A stretch of DNA of 27,400 bases from an uncultured Bacteroidota bacterium. Lineage in GTDB: Bacteria > Bacteroidota > Bacteroidia > Chitinophagales > Chitinophagaceae. A program made the position numbers and the translations under genes. Below are positions 15,189 through 21,972 of the stretch, one piece after another. The stretch spans positions 1 to 27,400 of the forward strand of contig CAIVHI010000487.1 of the NCBI GenBank assembly GCA_903905685.1. Reading direction: 5' to 3'. A model generated the notes under the pieces. It worked only from the letters and a program-made list of their open reading frames with translations, searched no databases and had not been told where the DNA came from. Numbering within the stretch: position 1 is the stretch's first letter; each line of letters opens with the position of its first letter.

Positions 15189-15737
15189 GTGGCGGCGCGC
15201 TATATCGATATCAATCAGGCCTTGGTAGACCGTTGTCGCCAGGGCGACGCGCGGGCGCAGCATGAGGTGTATCACCTGTATGCCAAAGCCATGTACAATG
15301 TGTGCATGCGCATTGTGAATCATGCCACCGATGCCGAGGATGTTTTGCAGGAGGCTTTTTTGGAGGCATTCCGATATATCCACGAGTTTCGGGGAGACTC
15401 GGCTTTCGGGCCTTGGCTGAAGAGGATTGTGGTGAATCGCGCCATCAACCACCTCAAAAAACGGCGGTTGACCTTGTTGGAGCAACTACCCGATACGGAA
15501 GACGTGGCGCAGCAAGATGCCTACGGCAGTGAGCACGTTGCCTATGAAGTGAAGAAGGTTCATGCGGCATTGCTGCAACTGCCTACGGGCTACAGGGTGG
15601 TGCTAAGCCTGTACCTGCTGGAAGGATACGACCATGGCGAGATCGCCCAAATATTGAACATCACCGAATCGACTTCCAAATCGCAATACAATCGTGCAAA
15701 AACAAAATTGAAGGCTCTGATAAAGGAAAAAACGTGA
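15189..15737 (+). CDS. ECF RNA polymerase sigma factor
   Basis: The 182-residue protein has the two sigma-70 regions of an extracytoplasmic-function sigma factor. Region 2 (about 25-90) includes YHLYAKAMYNVCMRIV and DAEDVLQEAFLEAFRYI. Region 4 (about 125-178) includes LPTGYRVVLSLYLLEGYDHG, the HTH EIAQILNITESTSKSQYNRA and a basic tail. The GTG at 15189 is taken as start because a TAA precedes it directly in frame; there is no good ribosome-binding sequence. Its stop overlaps the start of the next gene (GTGA), so the two are translationally coupled. It should respond to an envelope signal through the downstream membrane protein. Confidence 0.92.
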   Translation: MAARYIDINQALVDRCRQGDARAQHEVYHLYAKAMYNVCMRIVNHATDAEDVLQEAFLEAFRYIHEFRGDSAFGPWLKRIVVNRAINHLKKRRLTLLEQLPDTEDVAQQDAYGSEHVAYEVKKVHAALLQLPTGYRVVLSLYLLEGYDHGEIAQILNITESTSKSQYNRAKTKLKALIKEKT

Positions 15738-16279
15738 GAGACGAACTGGAACATTTTTTTGAGGAACATGGCGACGATTTCGACGTGCATCAACCGCCCG
15801 CCAACCTGTGGCAGCGGTTGAACAAACAATTGCGCCCTGCGCAACGCCGCACGTATAGGTGGTATATTGCCGCCGCAGCGTCGGTGGCATTCCTGCTCGG
15901 TGTTTGCACATGGCTTGCGCGGCCTGGGGTTCCCGAAGTTGCCGGGCACGACGTAGTAGACGTTACGGTAGCCCCGGAGCTTAAGGAAGCAGTGGCCTAC
16001 TATGCATCGGTGGTAGAAACCAAGCGCAATGAGTTGAGTCCTTTTGGAACCCGGTATCCCGACCTCTTTAAAGACTTTTCCACAGAAATGGACACGCTGC
16101 ATGTGCTCTACCGCCAATTGGTGGCCGAGTATAAGGCTTCCGACGGCAATGAGGCCGTGTCTCAGGCATTGATTGAAAATCTGCAAATGCAGGTGCAACT
16201 CCTGAGTAAGCAGCTCCAAATCATTCAGAGCCTAAAAAACAAGGGTCTGAAGAAAAACTCAAAACCGAAATTGATATAA
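15734..16279 (+). CDS. Putative membrane anti-sigma factor
   Basis: The 181-residue protein has a cytoplasmic N-terminal part (about 1-42), one transmembrane helix (WYIAAAASVAFLLGVCTWLA, about 43-62), and a periplasmic C-terminal part rich in Leu, Gln and Lys. Residues of about 130-175 look like an amphipathic coiled coil (ALIENLQMQVQLLSKQLQII). No canonical zinc anti-sigma motif (His-x3-Cys-x2-Cys) is visible, so it is assigned by context: its GTG start overlaps the sigma factor stop, a position and topology usual for anti-sigma factors in Bacteroidota. Release of the sigma factor probably depends on a signal sensed in the periplasm. Confidence 0.7.
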   Translation: MRDELEHFFEEHGDDFDVHQPPANLWQRLNKQLRPAQRRTYRWYIAAAASVAFLLGVCTWLARPGVPEVAGHDVVDVTVAPELKEAVAYYASVVETKRNELSPFGTRYPDLFKDFSTEMDTLHVLYRQLVAEYKASDGNEAVSQALIENLQMQVQLLSKQLQIIQSLKNKGLKKNSKPKLI

Positions 16280-16289
16280 AGCCACAACT

Positions 16290-17357
16290 ATGAAACAGCT
16301 AACCAACATTGCCGTAATCGCGGTTCTCCTTCTATGGAATGCATTTGCCGCAGGCGCGCGCACCCACGAATTGGTGGAACAGGAAAAGAAATATTCGGGG
16401 CACTACAATGTTAACGGTGCAGAGCGACTGGTGATAGACAATGTGCATGGCAATGTACACATCAACACTTGGGACAAGAATGAAATCACGGTGGATGTGA
16501 CGGTAAAGGCTAAAGGCCGCACCGAGACGGAGGCCAAGGAGATTCTGGACCGCATCAGCATCGTGATGTCGTCTAACGAAAACGGCGGCCACGAGGTTTT
16601 TTGCAAAACCGTGCTGGAGCCCATCCGCAGCAGCATCCACAATAGCGAGATGTCGATAAACTATGTGGTGAACATGCCCGCAAAAAATGCAGTGGATGTC
16701 ACCGATAAGTTCGGCGACGTTTACTTGGGTGATTGCTCGGGCCGGGTGCGCATGAATGTGTCTTATGGAGCGTTGAACATGCAACGCATTTCAGGCAGCG
16801 ACAACAAAATAAGGGTGGCTTTTGGCAGTGCAATGGTCGATAGGGTGGAGAAGGGCACCTTCGATATCTCCTACTCCAGCCTTACCTTAGACAATGCCGA
16901 CAATGTGGATATCACCAACAAATTCGGGAGTACCCACATAGGCTCAGTTCACGACCTGACCATGAACCAAAAATATGGCAGCATCGATATAGGTAGCGTG
17001 GACCGTGTTTCGGGAACGGTGGACTATGCCAATTTTGAAGCCGGAAACTTGGAAAAGAGCGCGGAACTGACCGCGAAATATTGTGGCCGGGTAGACTTCA
17101 AATCGGTAAATGCAGGGGTGGAATTGATGGACATCAAAATCCATTACAGCAATATGACGTGCCGCTTGGCAGAGGGGGTAAACTTGGCGGTAGATGTAAC
17201 CACGTCATACAGTGCCTTCAAACGTGGCAGCCGCTTCCCCGACTTTGCGGAAACATCGGGCCGTAGTGGAAGTTCGGAGCACTATCGGGGGCGTATAGGA
17301 AAAGGAACCGGTACAATGCAGATAGATGCCCATTACAGCGATATCGGTTTGAAATAG
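16290..17357 (+). CDS. Exported DUF4097-like beta-helix protein
   Basis: The 355-residue protein has a signal peptide (MKQLTN, hydrophobic core, cleavage near FAAGA). The rest is made of short repeated beta-strand rungs of the type (V/I)-D-V/I-x-N/D-x-F/Y-G-x-(V/I)-x-(I/L)-x-x-(V/S), for example DVTDKFGDVYLGDCSG, VDITNKFGSTHIGSVH and MNQKYGSIDIGSVD. This matches DUF4097, a stacked beta-solenoid. It begins ten bases after the putative anti-sigma gene, so it is the third gene of the sigma operon. Such triplets are common in Bacteroidota; the third protein may be the sensor, a target or a cargo of the regulon. No terminator was recognised after it. Confidence 0.82.
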   Translation: MKQLTNIAVIAVLLLWNAFAAGARTHELVEQEKKYSGHYNVNGAERLVIDNVHGNVHINTWDKNEITVDVTVKAKGRTETEAKEILDRISIVMSSNENGGHEVFCKTVLEPIRSSIHNSEMSINYVVNMPAKNAVDVTDKFGDVYLGDCSGRVRMNVSYGALNMQRISGSDNKIRVAFGSAMVDRVEKGTFDISYSSLTLDNADNVDITNKFGSTHIGSVHDLTMNQKYGSIDIGSVDRVSGTVDYANFEAGNLEKSAELTAKYCGRVDFKSVNAGVELMDIKIHYSNMTCRLAEGVNLAVDVTTSYSAFKRGSRFPDFAETSGRSGSSEHYRGRIGKGTGTMQIDAHYSDIGLK

Positions 17358-17429
17358 GCAGGGGGTATACAGTAGCCGGAAGTAATTGTTCGCCCATTGT
17401 TTTGTGCCACAACTTGGCAATAATCTTGG

Positions 17430-17702
17430 TTACGAGTTCCAATCTTCAAATGGCGGTCCTTCCCAGGCTGCCATTTTTTCTTGCCTCTTGGCATCGTGTA
17501 ACGAATCGTAAAAAGCACGGTGGCGCTTTTTACGGTGTGGGCCTTGAAGGGCACTATCCATGTTACGCTGTAGTTCACGAACCATTTGGGCAAAAAAAAG
17601 CCGGCCTGAGAACAGGCCAGCCCCTATAAACCCTATCACTATGAAAACTTGTGCGAAGTTAATAACAATTCTGCAAAAAGAAAAAACTTTTGGGAACGGC
17701 AA
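17430..17702 (-). CDS. Possible small membrane protein (uncertain)
   Basis: A 90-codon frame whose middle (VFIVIGFIGAGLFSGRLFF) would be a transmembrane helix, followed by a charged tail (HRKKRHRAFYDSLHDAKRQE, then PPFEDWNS). Codons in the tail look coding. The start is doubtful: TTG at 17702, GTG at 17639 or ATG at 17585 are all possible, with no ribosome-binding sequence. The terminator hairpin at 17592-17621 lies inside the membrane-helix part, which argues against it. No family recognised. Confidence 0.3.
   Translation of the reverse strand: MPFPKVFSFCRIVINFAQVFIVIGFIGAGLFSGRLFFAQMVRELQRNMDSALQGPHRKKRHRAFYDSLHDAKRQEKMAAWEGPPFEDWNS
17592..17621 (-). terminator. Rho-independent terminator of thrS-infC
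   Basis: On the minus strand GCTGGCCTG-TTCT-CAGGCCGGC (nine pairs, one G-T) is followed by eight T. It lies about 160 bases past the infC stop. Confidence 0.8.
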
Positions 17703-17782
17703 TTTCGGGTATCCCTACCATTGCAGCGGCCGATTGTTGGTGCGCCCGGCATTTATCCGATTGGGGATAAGTGTGGCCGGAC

Positions 17783-18340
17783 TTACTTTTTCTTTTTCGG
17801 GGAGAACATCGCCAACATGCGGCGTCCTTCCATTTTGGGCATAGACTCCAATGCGCCGAATTCGGCAAGACGTTCCGCAAATTTCAGCAGCAGCAATTCT
17901 CCACGTTCCTGAAACATGATGGCACGCCCCTTGAACTGCACATAGCACTTCACCTTGTTGCCATCCTGCAAAAATTTCTCGGCATGTTTGGCTTTGAAGT
18001 CGAAATCGTGTTCATCGGTATTCGGCGTGAAGCGTATTTCCTTTACTTCCGATTGCTTGGCCTTGGCTTTCTGTTCCTTTTCCTTTTTCTTCCGCTCATA
18101 CAGGAATTTCTTGTAGTCTATCAGCCTGCACACCGGCGGAACCGCTGTGGGCGAAATTTCAACAAGGTCTACTTCCTTGGCTTGAGCCATCTTGAGTGCC
18201 ACCGCCACAGGGTAAATACCGGGTTCCATATCATCCCCGATAACCCGTACTTCGGGGGCCGTAATGTCGCCATTAAGCCTGTGTTCGGTCTGTATGACCT
18301 TCGGCTTGTAAAGCGGTTTGCCTTTTGGTTTTTTCTGCAT
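17783..18340 (-). CDS. infC: Translation initiation factor IF-3
   Basis: The 185-residue protein has both IF-3 domains. The N domain (about 15-90) begins HRLNGDITAPEVRVIGDD and has EVDLVEISPTAVPPVCRLIDYKKFLYE, where PPVCRL(I/M)DY is the IF-3 signature. A Lys/Glu-rich linker (about 82-97) follows. The C domain has VKEIRFTPNTDEHDFDFK and VKCYVQFKGRAIMFQERG. IF-3 binds the 30S subunit and controls start-codon selection. The start is a plain ATG, not the AUU used in E. coli infC. It lies downstream of thrS (75 bases) but also has its own promoter box (18364-18371). The expected downstream partners rpmI and rplT are absent. Confidence 0.97.
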   Translation of the reverse strand: MQKKPKGKPLYKPKVIQTEHRLNGDITAPEVRVIGDDMEPGIYPVAVALKMAQAKEVDLVEISPTAVPPVCRLIDYKKFLYERKKKEKEQKAKAKQSEVKEIRFTPNTDEHDFDFKAKHAEKFLQDGNKVKCYVQFKGRAIMFQERGELLLLKFAERLAEFGALESMPKMEGRRMLAMFSPKKKK

Positions 18341-18363
18341 TAATTGATTTTAAAAATTATCGG

Positions 18364-18397
18364 CAAAATTATAATATTTGTTTGGATTTCCTGCAAA
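18364..18397 (-). promoter_or_regulatory. Promoter of infC between thrS and infC
   Basis: On the minus strand TAATTTTG (18364-18371) matches TAnnTTTG, with TTTG (18394-18397) 22 bases upstream as a -33 element. Transcription would start near 18359, giving a leader of about 19 bases. Confidence 0.6.
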
Positions 18398-18415
18398 TTA
18401 CTTTCCGGAAAGTTT

Positions 18416-20371
18416 TCAATGCTCGGCCCGGGTTTTTCCTTTCAACTGTTCGGTAATGATGTTTCTCGCGTCGGCAATGAATTGGGCCAATGGCAATGCG
18501 CCTTTGTCGCCTTCACCATGGATGCGTACACCAACGGTGCCGTCGTTCATTTCCTTTTCGCCCACAATGAGCATATAGGGCACTTTCATCAGTTCGGTGT
18601 CGCGAATCTTACGGCCTATCTTTTCGCCGCGGTCGTCTACCTCGGCCCGCAAATCTGCGGATTTCAGTTGCGCCACTACCGATGCTGCGTACTCGTTATA
18701 CTTGTCGCTAATGGGCAACACCTTGATTTGCAGTGGAGTGAGCCACAATGGGAGATTGCCGCCACAGTGTTCCAGCAATACGGCAATGAAGCGCTCCATA
18801 GACCCGAACGGTGCACGGTGAATCATCACCGGTCGTTTGCGGGAATTGTCGCTGTCCACGTACTCCAATTCGAAGCGTTCGGGCAGGTTGTAGTCTACCT
18901 GAATCGTGCCCAACTGCCACTTGCGGCCCAAGGCGTCGCGCACCATGAAGTCCAGCTTCGGCCCGTAGAAGGCGGCTTCGCCATACTCCACCACGGTTTT
19001 CAGGTTTTTTTCGTCTGCGGCCTCTTGTATGGCGCGTTCTGCTATCTCCCAGTTTTCGTCGGTGCCAATGTACTTGCTGCGGTCTTCTTGGTCGCGCAGC
19101 GACACTTGGGCGGTGTATTCCGAAAATCCGAGCGATTCAAAAACGTACAATACCAAGTCTATCACCTTCTTAAACTCATCCTTCACTTGTTCGGGACGGC
19201 AGAAGAGGTGGGCATCGTCTTGAGTAAATCCGCGAACGCGGGTGAGCCCGTGCAGTTCGCCCGACTGCTCATAGCGATACACCGTGCCGAATTCGGCCAA
19301 ACGTAGGGGCAGGTCTTTATAGGAGCGGGGCGATGATTTGTAGATTTCGCAGTGGTGGGGGCAGTTCATGGGTTTGAGCATGAACTCTTCGCCTTCCTGC
19401 GGGGTAGTGATGGGGCGGAAGCTGTCTTTGCCGTATTTCTCCCAGTGGCCCGAAGTCACATAAAGTTGCTTGCTGCCAATGTGGGGGGTAATGACGGGAA
19501 GGTAGCCTATCTCCAGTTGTGCTTTTTGCAGAAACTGTTGTAGACGCTCCCTCAACATGGCGCCCTTGGGCAACCACAAGGGTAGGCCGCTGCCCACTTT
19601 TTCCGAGAACGTGAAGAGCTCCAATTCGCGCCCCAGCTTCCGGTGGTCGCGTTTCTTGGCTTCCTCCAGCAATACCAGGTACTCGTCCAGTTCTTTTTGG
19701 GCGGGGAAGGTGATGCCGTAAATGCGGGTGAGCATTTTGTTCTTCTCATTTCCCCTCCAATATGCTCCCGCTACCGAAGTAAGTTTGATGGCCTTGATGA
19801 CGCCGGTGGCGGGTATGTGTGGGCCGCGGCAGAGGTCGGTAAAGTTGCCTTGGGTATAAAAAGTGATTTTGCCGTCTTCGAGTCCTTCCAGCAATTCCAA
19901 TTTGTAAGGGTCGTTCTTTTCGGCGAAGTAGGCAATGGCATCGGCCTTGGCCACTTCTTTCCGCACATAAGCGCTGTTGGTTTTGGCCAATTCGCGCATT
20001 TTGTCTTCCAGTTTTTTGAGGTCTTCCTCGCTGAAGGAGCGGTCGCCCATGTCCACATCATAATAGAAGCCGTTTTCAACGGGCGGCCCGATACCGAATT
20101 TCACACCGGTATACAGCGATTCCAATGCCTCTGCCATAAGGTGGGCCGATGAATGCCAAAAAGTGGTCTTTGCGCCTCGGTCGTCCCAAGTAAGCAAACG
20201 GAGCGATGCATCTTGATGGATGGGTCGAGACGAGTCCCAAATTTCTCCGTCAACTTCCGCTGCCAGTACTTTTCGGGCCAATCCCTCACTTATCGACTTG
20301 GCGACTTCTGCGGCAGTCACGCCTTCCGCATACTCCCTTTTGGAGCCATCAGGCAATGTAATGTGTATCAT
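18416..20371 (-). CDS. thrS: Threonyl-tRNA synthetase
   Basis: Attaches threonine to tRNA-Thr and hydrolyses mischarged Ser-tRNA-Thr. The 651 residues cover the whole enzyme: TGS domain (about 1-62); editing domain with the site residues His73 and His77 (WHSSAHLMAEAL) plus Cys181 and His185 (LCRGPHIPATG); class II catalytic core with zinc ligands Cys337 (KPMNCPHHCE), His388 (TQDDAHLF) and His518 (VMIHRAPFGSMERF); and a C-terminal anticodon-binding domain from about residue 545. All editing and zinc residues are intact. First gene of the thrS-infC cluster. A long antisense frame (plus, 18344-19306) is a shadow. No E. coli-type thrS leader operator was seen in the short upstream gap. Confidence 0.98.
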   Translation of the reverse strand: MIHITLPDGSKREYAEGVTAAEVAKSISEGLARKVLAAEVDGEIWDSSRPIHQDASLRLLTWDDRGAKTTFWHSSAHLMAEALESLYTGVKFGIGPPVENGFYYDVDMGDRSFSEEDLKKLEDKMRELAKTNSAYVRKEVAKADAIAYFAEKNDPYKLELLEGLEDGKITFYTQGNFTDLCRGPHIPATGVIKAIKLTSVAGAYWRGNEKNKMLTRIYGITFPAQKELDEYLVLLEEAKKRDHRKLGRELELFTFSEKVGSGLPLWLPKGAMLRERLQQFLQKAQLEIGYLPVITPHIGSKQLYVTSGHWEKYGKDSFRPITTPQEGEEFMLKPMNCPHHCEIYKSSPRSYKDLPLRLAEFGTVYRYEQSGELHGLTRVRGFTQDDAHLFCRPEQVKDEFKKVIDLVLYVFESLGFSEYTAQVSLRDQEDRSKYIGTDENWEIAERAIQEAADEKNLKTVVEYGEAAFYGPKLDFMVRDALGRKWQLGTIQVDYNLPERFELEYVDSDNSRKRPVMIHRAPFGSMERFIAVLLEHCGGNLPLWLTPLQIKVLPISDKYNEYAASVVAQLKSADLRAEVDDRGEKIGRKIRDTELMKVPYMLIVGEKEMNDGTVGVRIHGEGDKGALPLAQFIADARNIITEQLKGKTRAEH

Positions 20372-20430
20372 AAAATAGCTTCTGTATATCTAAGGGTCTC
20401 AAAGTACCCCGTTCTTGATCGGATTGGCAA

Positions 20431-21132
20431 CTAAAAATTCGTGTAGTTGAGGATGAATTTCAAGGTGTCGGGGCGCAGTATGGGTGGGGTGTTGTTGGGT
20501 GGTCCGCCTTCGTGGCCGCCGGTCGAATCGGGGTAGGTGCCATAAAAATTGAAGGTCAATGTGAAGCCGGCCTGACTGAAATTGGAAAACGCGGCATTGT
20601 AAATGTTCACGCCACTGTAAACCGTGGAATTGCCTACAACAAAAGCGGAGTCGAATTTCAACAGCCAAGTGGTGTCGAGCACCACTATGGGGCTGGTAGA
20701 GATGGTGTCCAGTTGGAGTGGGGAAGTAGCGAGGGTGTCAAAGAAGAAGGGCAATTGGATGGTTTCAACCACTGTATAGAAGAAGTTGAACACATTCAGG
20801 ATGTCGATGTTTTGGTTGTTGTTGTACAGCCGGTATTGGAAGCTGATGGAGTCGGGCTCCGATGCAAAGCAGGAAACGGACCCGGGGAATGTCGCACCGG
20901 TGTTCAAGGAGTCGAATTTGATGTAGTCGTCAGTGTGGCAGGGTGGAATGAACGGCATGTAATTCAACGTTGTATCGATACCGTTGGGTTTTTTGAGGGT
21001 CACCGTGCCGCTGGATACCTTCCATCTACCGGTGCGGAGGATGTCTTGAACTCCGGGCGTTGCCGTAGGCACAGACTGCTTGCAGGCGTAAAACAACGTC
21101 ACCAAAACAACAAAATATAATACTTTTTTCAT
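20431..21132 (-). CDS. Hypothetical lipoprotein
   Basis: A 233-residue product with a lipoprotein signal: MKK, hydrophobic core and a lipobox ending FYAC, with Cys17 as the lipidated residue. The mature part is rich in Asp, Thr, Asn and Phe, with predicted beta-strands (for example DTTWLLKFDSAFVVGNST and GFTLTFNFYGTYPDSTGG); no domain was recognised. It probably sits in the outer membrane. Neighbours give no hint to its job. The ATG at 21132 is chosen over 21207 because a TATTTTTG box (21138-21145) overlaps the longer version and lies only five bases from this ATG. Confidence 0.75.
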   Translation of the reverse strand: MKKVLYFVVLVTLFYACKQSVPTATPGVQDILRTGRWKVSSGTVTLKKPNGIDTTLNYMPFIPPCHTDDYIKFDSLNTGATFPGSVSCFASEPDSISFQYRLYNNNQNIDILNVFNFFYTVVETIQLPFFFDTLATSPLQLDTISTSPIVVLDTTWLLKFDSAFVVGNSTVYSGVNIYNAAFSNFSQAGFTLTFNFYGTYPDSTGGHEGGPPNNTPPILRPDTLKFILNYTNF

Positions 21133-21137
21133 GCGCT

Positions 21138-21145
21138 CAAAAATA
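21138..21145 (-). promoter_or_regulatory. -7 promoter box abutting the lipoprotein start
   Basis: TATTTTTG on the minus strand ends five bases before the ATG at 21132. If used, the mRNA would have almost no leader. Confidence 0.5.
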
Positions 21146-21300
21146 TTGAAAAAACCGGCTGGCCGGAAAGATACTCGTTTTACGCAAAAATAAACCAATT
21201 CCACCATCCGAAATCATTATTCCGATTCGGATATGCCAAATATATCGCACTGTAGGGGGGCCTGACGGAAAACCCCGCTCAATTTACCGGCAACCGGCTG

Positions 21301-21308
21301 TATTTTTG
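21301..21308 (+). promoter_or_regulatory. -7 promoter box abutting the YceI start
   Basis: TATTTTTG ends four bases before the ATG at 21313, predicting a leaderless mRNA. Confidence 0.5.
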
Positions 21309-21312
21309 CGAT

Positions 21313-21861
21313 ATGGAATATTTGAAGACCATTGGGGTGATGGTGGCCGTAATGCTGTTGCCCATTTGGATGGCGGCCCAAACCGTACCCATCAGCCCTA
21401 AGGGCAACAAGCTCGATTTTTCGGCCCAGCTAAGCGGCCACAAGGTCAGAGCCACGTTTACCGATTTTTCGGGTACCGTCAGCTTCAATCCTGGTAATTT
21501 GGCCGATGCCCACTTCGAATTCGCCATAAAAACCGCAGGCCTGCGCTGCGAAACCAAGTCCCAAGCCGACGAATTGAAAGATGCCCACTTCTTTGACGCG
21601 GGAAAATACAGGGAGATGACCTTCAAGTCGGAATCGGTCAGCAAAGACATGCCGTCGAGTGTGGTCTACCAGGTTAAGGGCAAGCTCACCATCAAGGGCG
21701 CCACAAAGCCGGTCACGCTCCAACTCATAGCAACGCAAATGGGCGGCGGATATGTGTTTCGCGGCAGCTTCACGCTGGATAGGTCGGCCTACATGATTGG
21801 CGACCACGGTGAAATGGACGACAAACTCAGTTGCTTTCTGGAATTGAAAACCGGAAGCTGA
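21313..21861 (+). CDS. YceI family periplasmic protein
   Basis: The 182-residue product has a signal peptide (cleavage after about WMAAQ) and a YceI-type lipocalin-like barrel. Matching features are SPKGNKLDFSAQLSGHKVRATF, FSGTVSFNPGNLADAHFEFAI, the ADELKDAHFFDAGKYREMTF block that is strongly conserved in the family, and YQVKGKLTIKGATKPVTL. Family members bind isoprenoid-like or other amphiphilic ligands, but the ligand here is unknown. It diverges from the lipoprotein gene. A TATTTTTG box four bases before the ATG suggests a leaderless transcript; an internal ATG at 21340 would shorten the signal peptide and is less likely. Confidence 0.92.
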   Translation: MEYLKTIGVMVAVMLLPIWMAAQTVPISPKGNKLDFSAQLSGHKVRATFTDFSGTVSFNPGNLADAHFEFAIKTAGLRCETKSQADELKDAHFFDAGKYREMTFKSESVSKDMPSSVVYQVKGKLTIKGATKPVTLQLIATQMGGGYVFRGSFTLDRSAYMIGDHGEMDDKLSCFLELKTGS

Positions 21862-21910
21862 AAACGGAATTTAAGAACTTTTGAAAATAAAATTTCAGAA
21901 AATACTATAC

Positions 21911-21918
21911 TACTTTTG
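21911..21918 (+). promoter_or_regulatory. -7 promoter box of the NHL-repeat gene
   Basis: TACTTTTG matches TAnnTTTG and would give a leader of about 50 bases to the ATG at 21973. Confidence 0.5.
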
Positions 21919-21972
21919 CGTTTTTTCAAACACAACGCCATTTTCATTTTTCATCCGGCAACTTTAAAGATT

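Larger units (their letters stand above)
17358..17782. other. Convergent region after infC and the DUF4097 gene
   Basis: In the usual gene order rpmI and rplT would follow infC here on the minus strand; neither is present in any frame I read. The region holds the infC terminator at 17592-17621 and one possible small gene (17430-17702, minus). Confidence 0.6.

Noticed and set aside
18344..19306. 320-codon open frame on the plus strand
   Set aside because: It lies almost wholly antisense to thrS, whose editing and catalytic residues are all intact; its composition (Phe/His/Val-rich) is that of a shadow frame.
17850..19310. GCCGAATTCGGC occurring in both infC and thrS
   Set aside because: Both copies encode the peptide RLAEFG within conserved proteins; the shared DNA is explained by the shared codons, not by a regulatory site.
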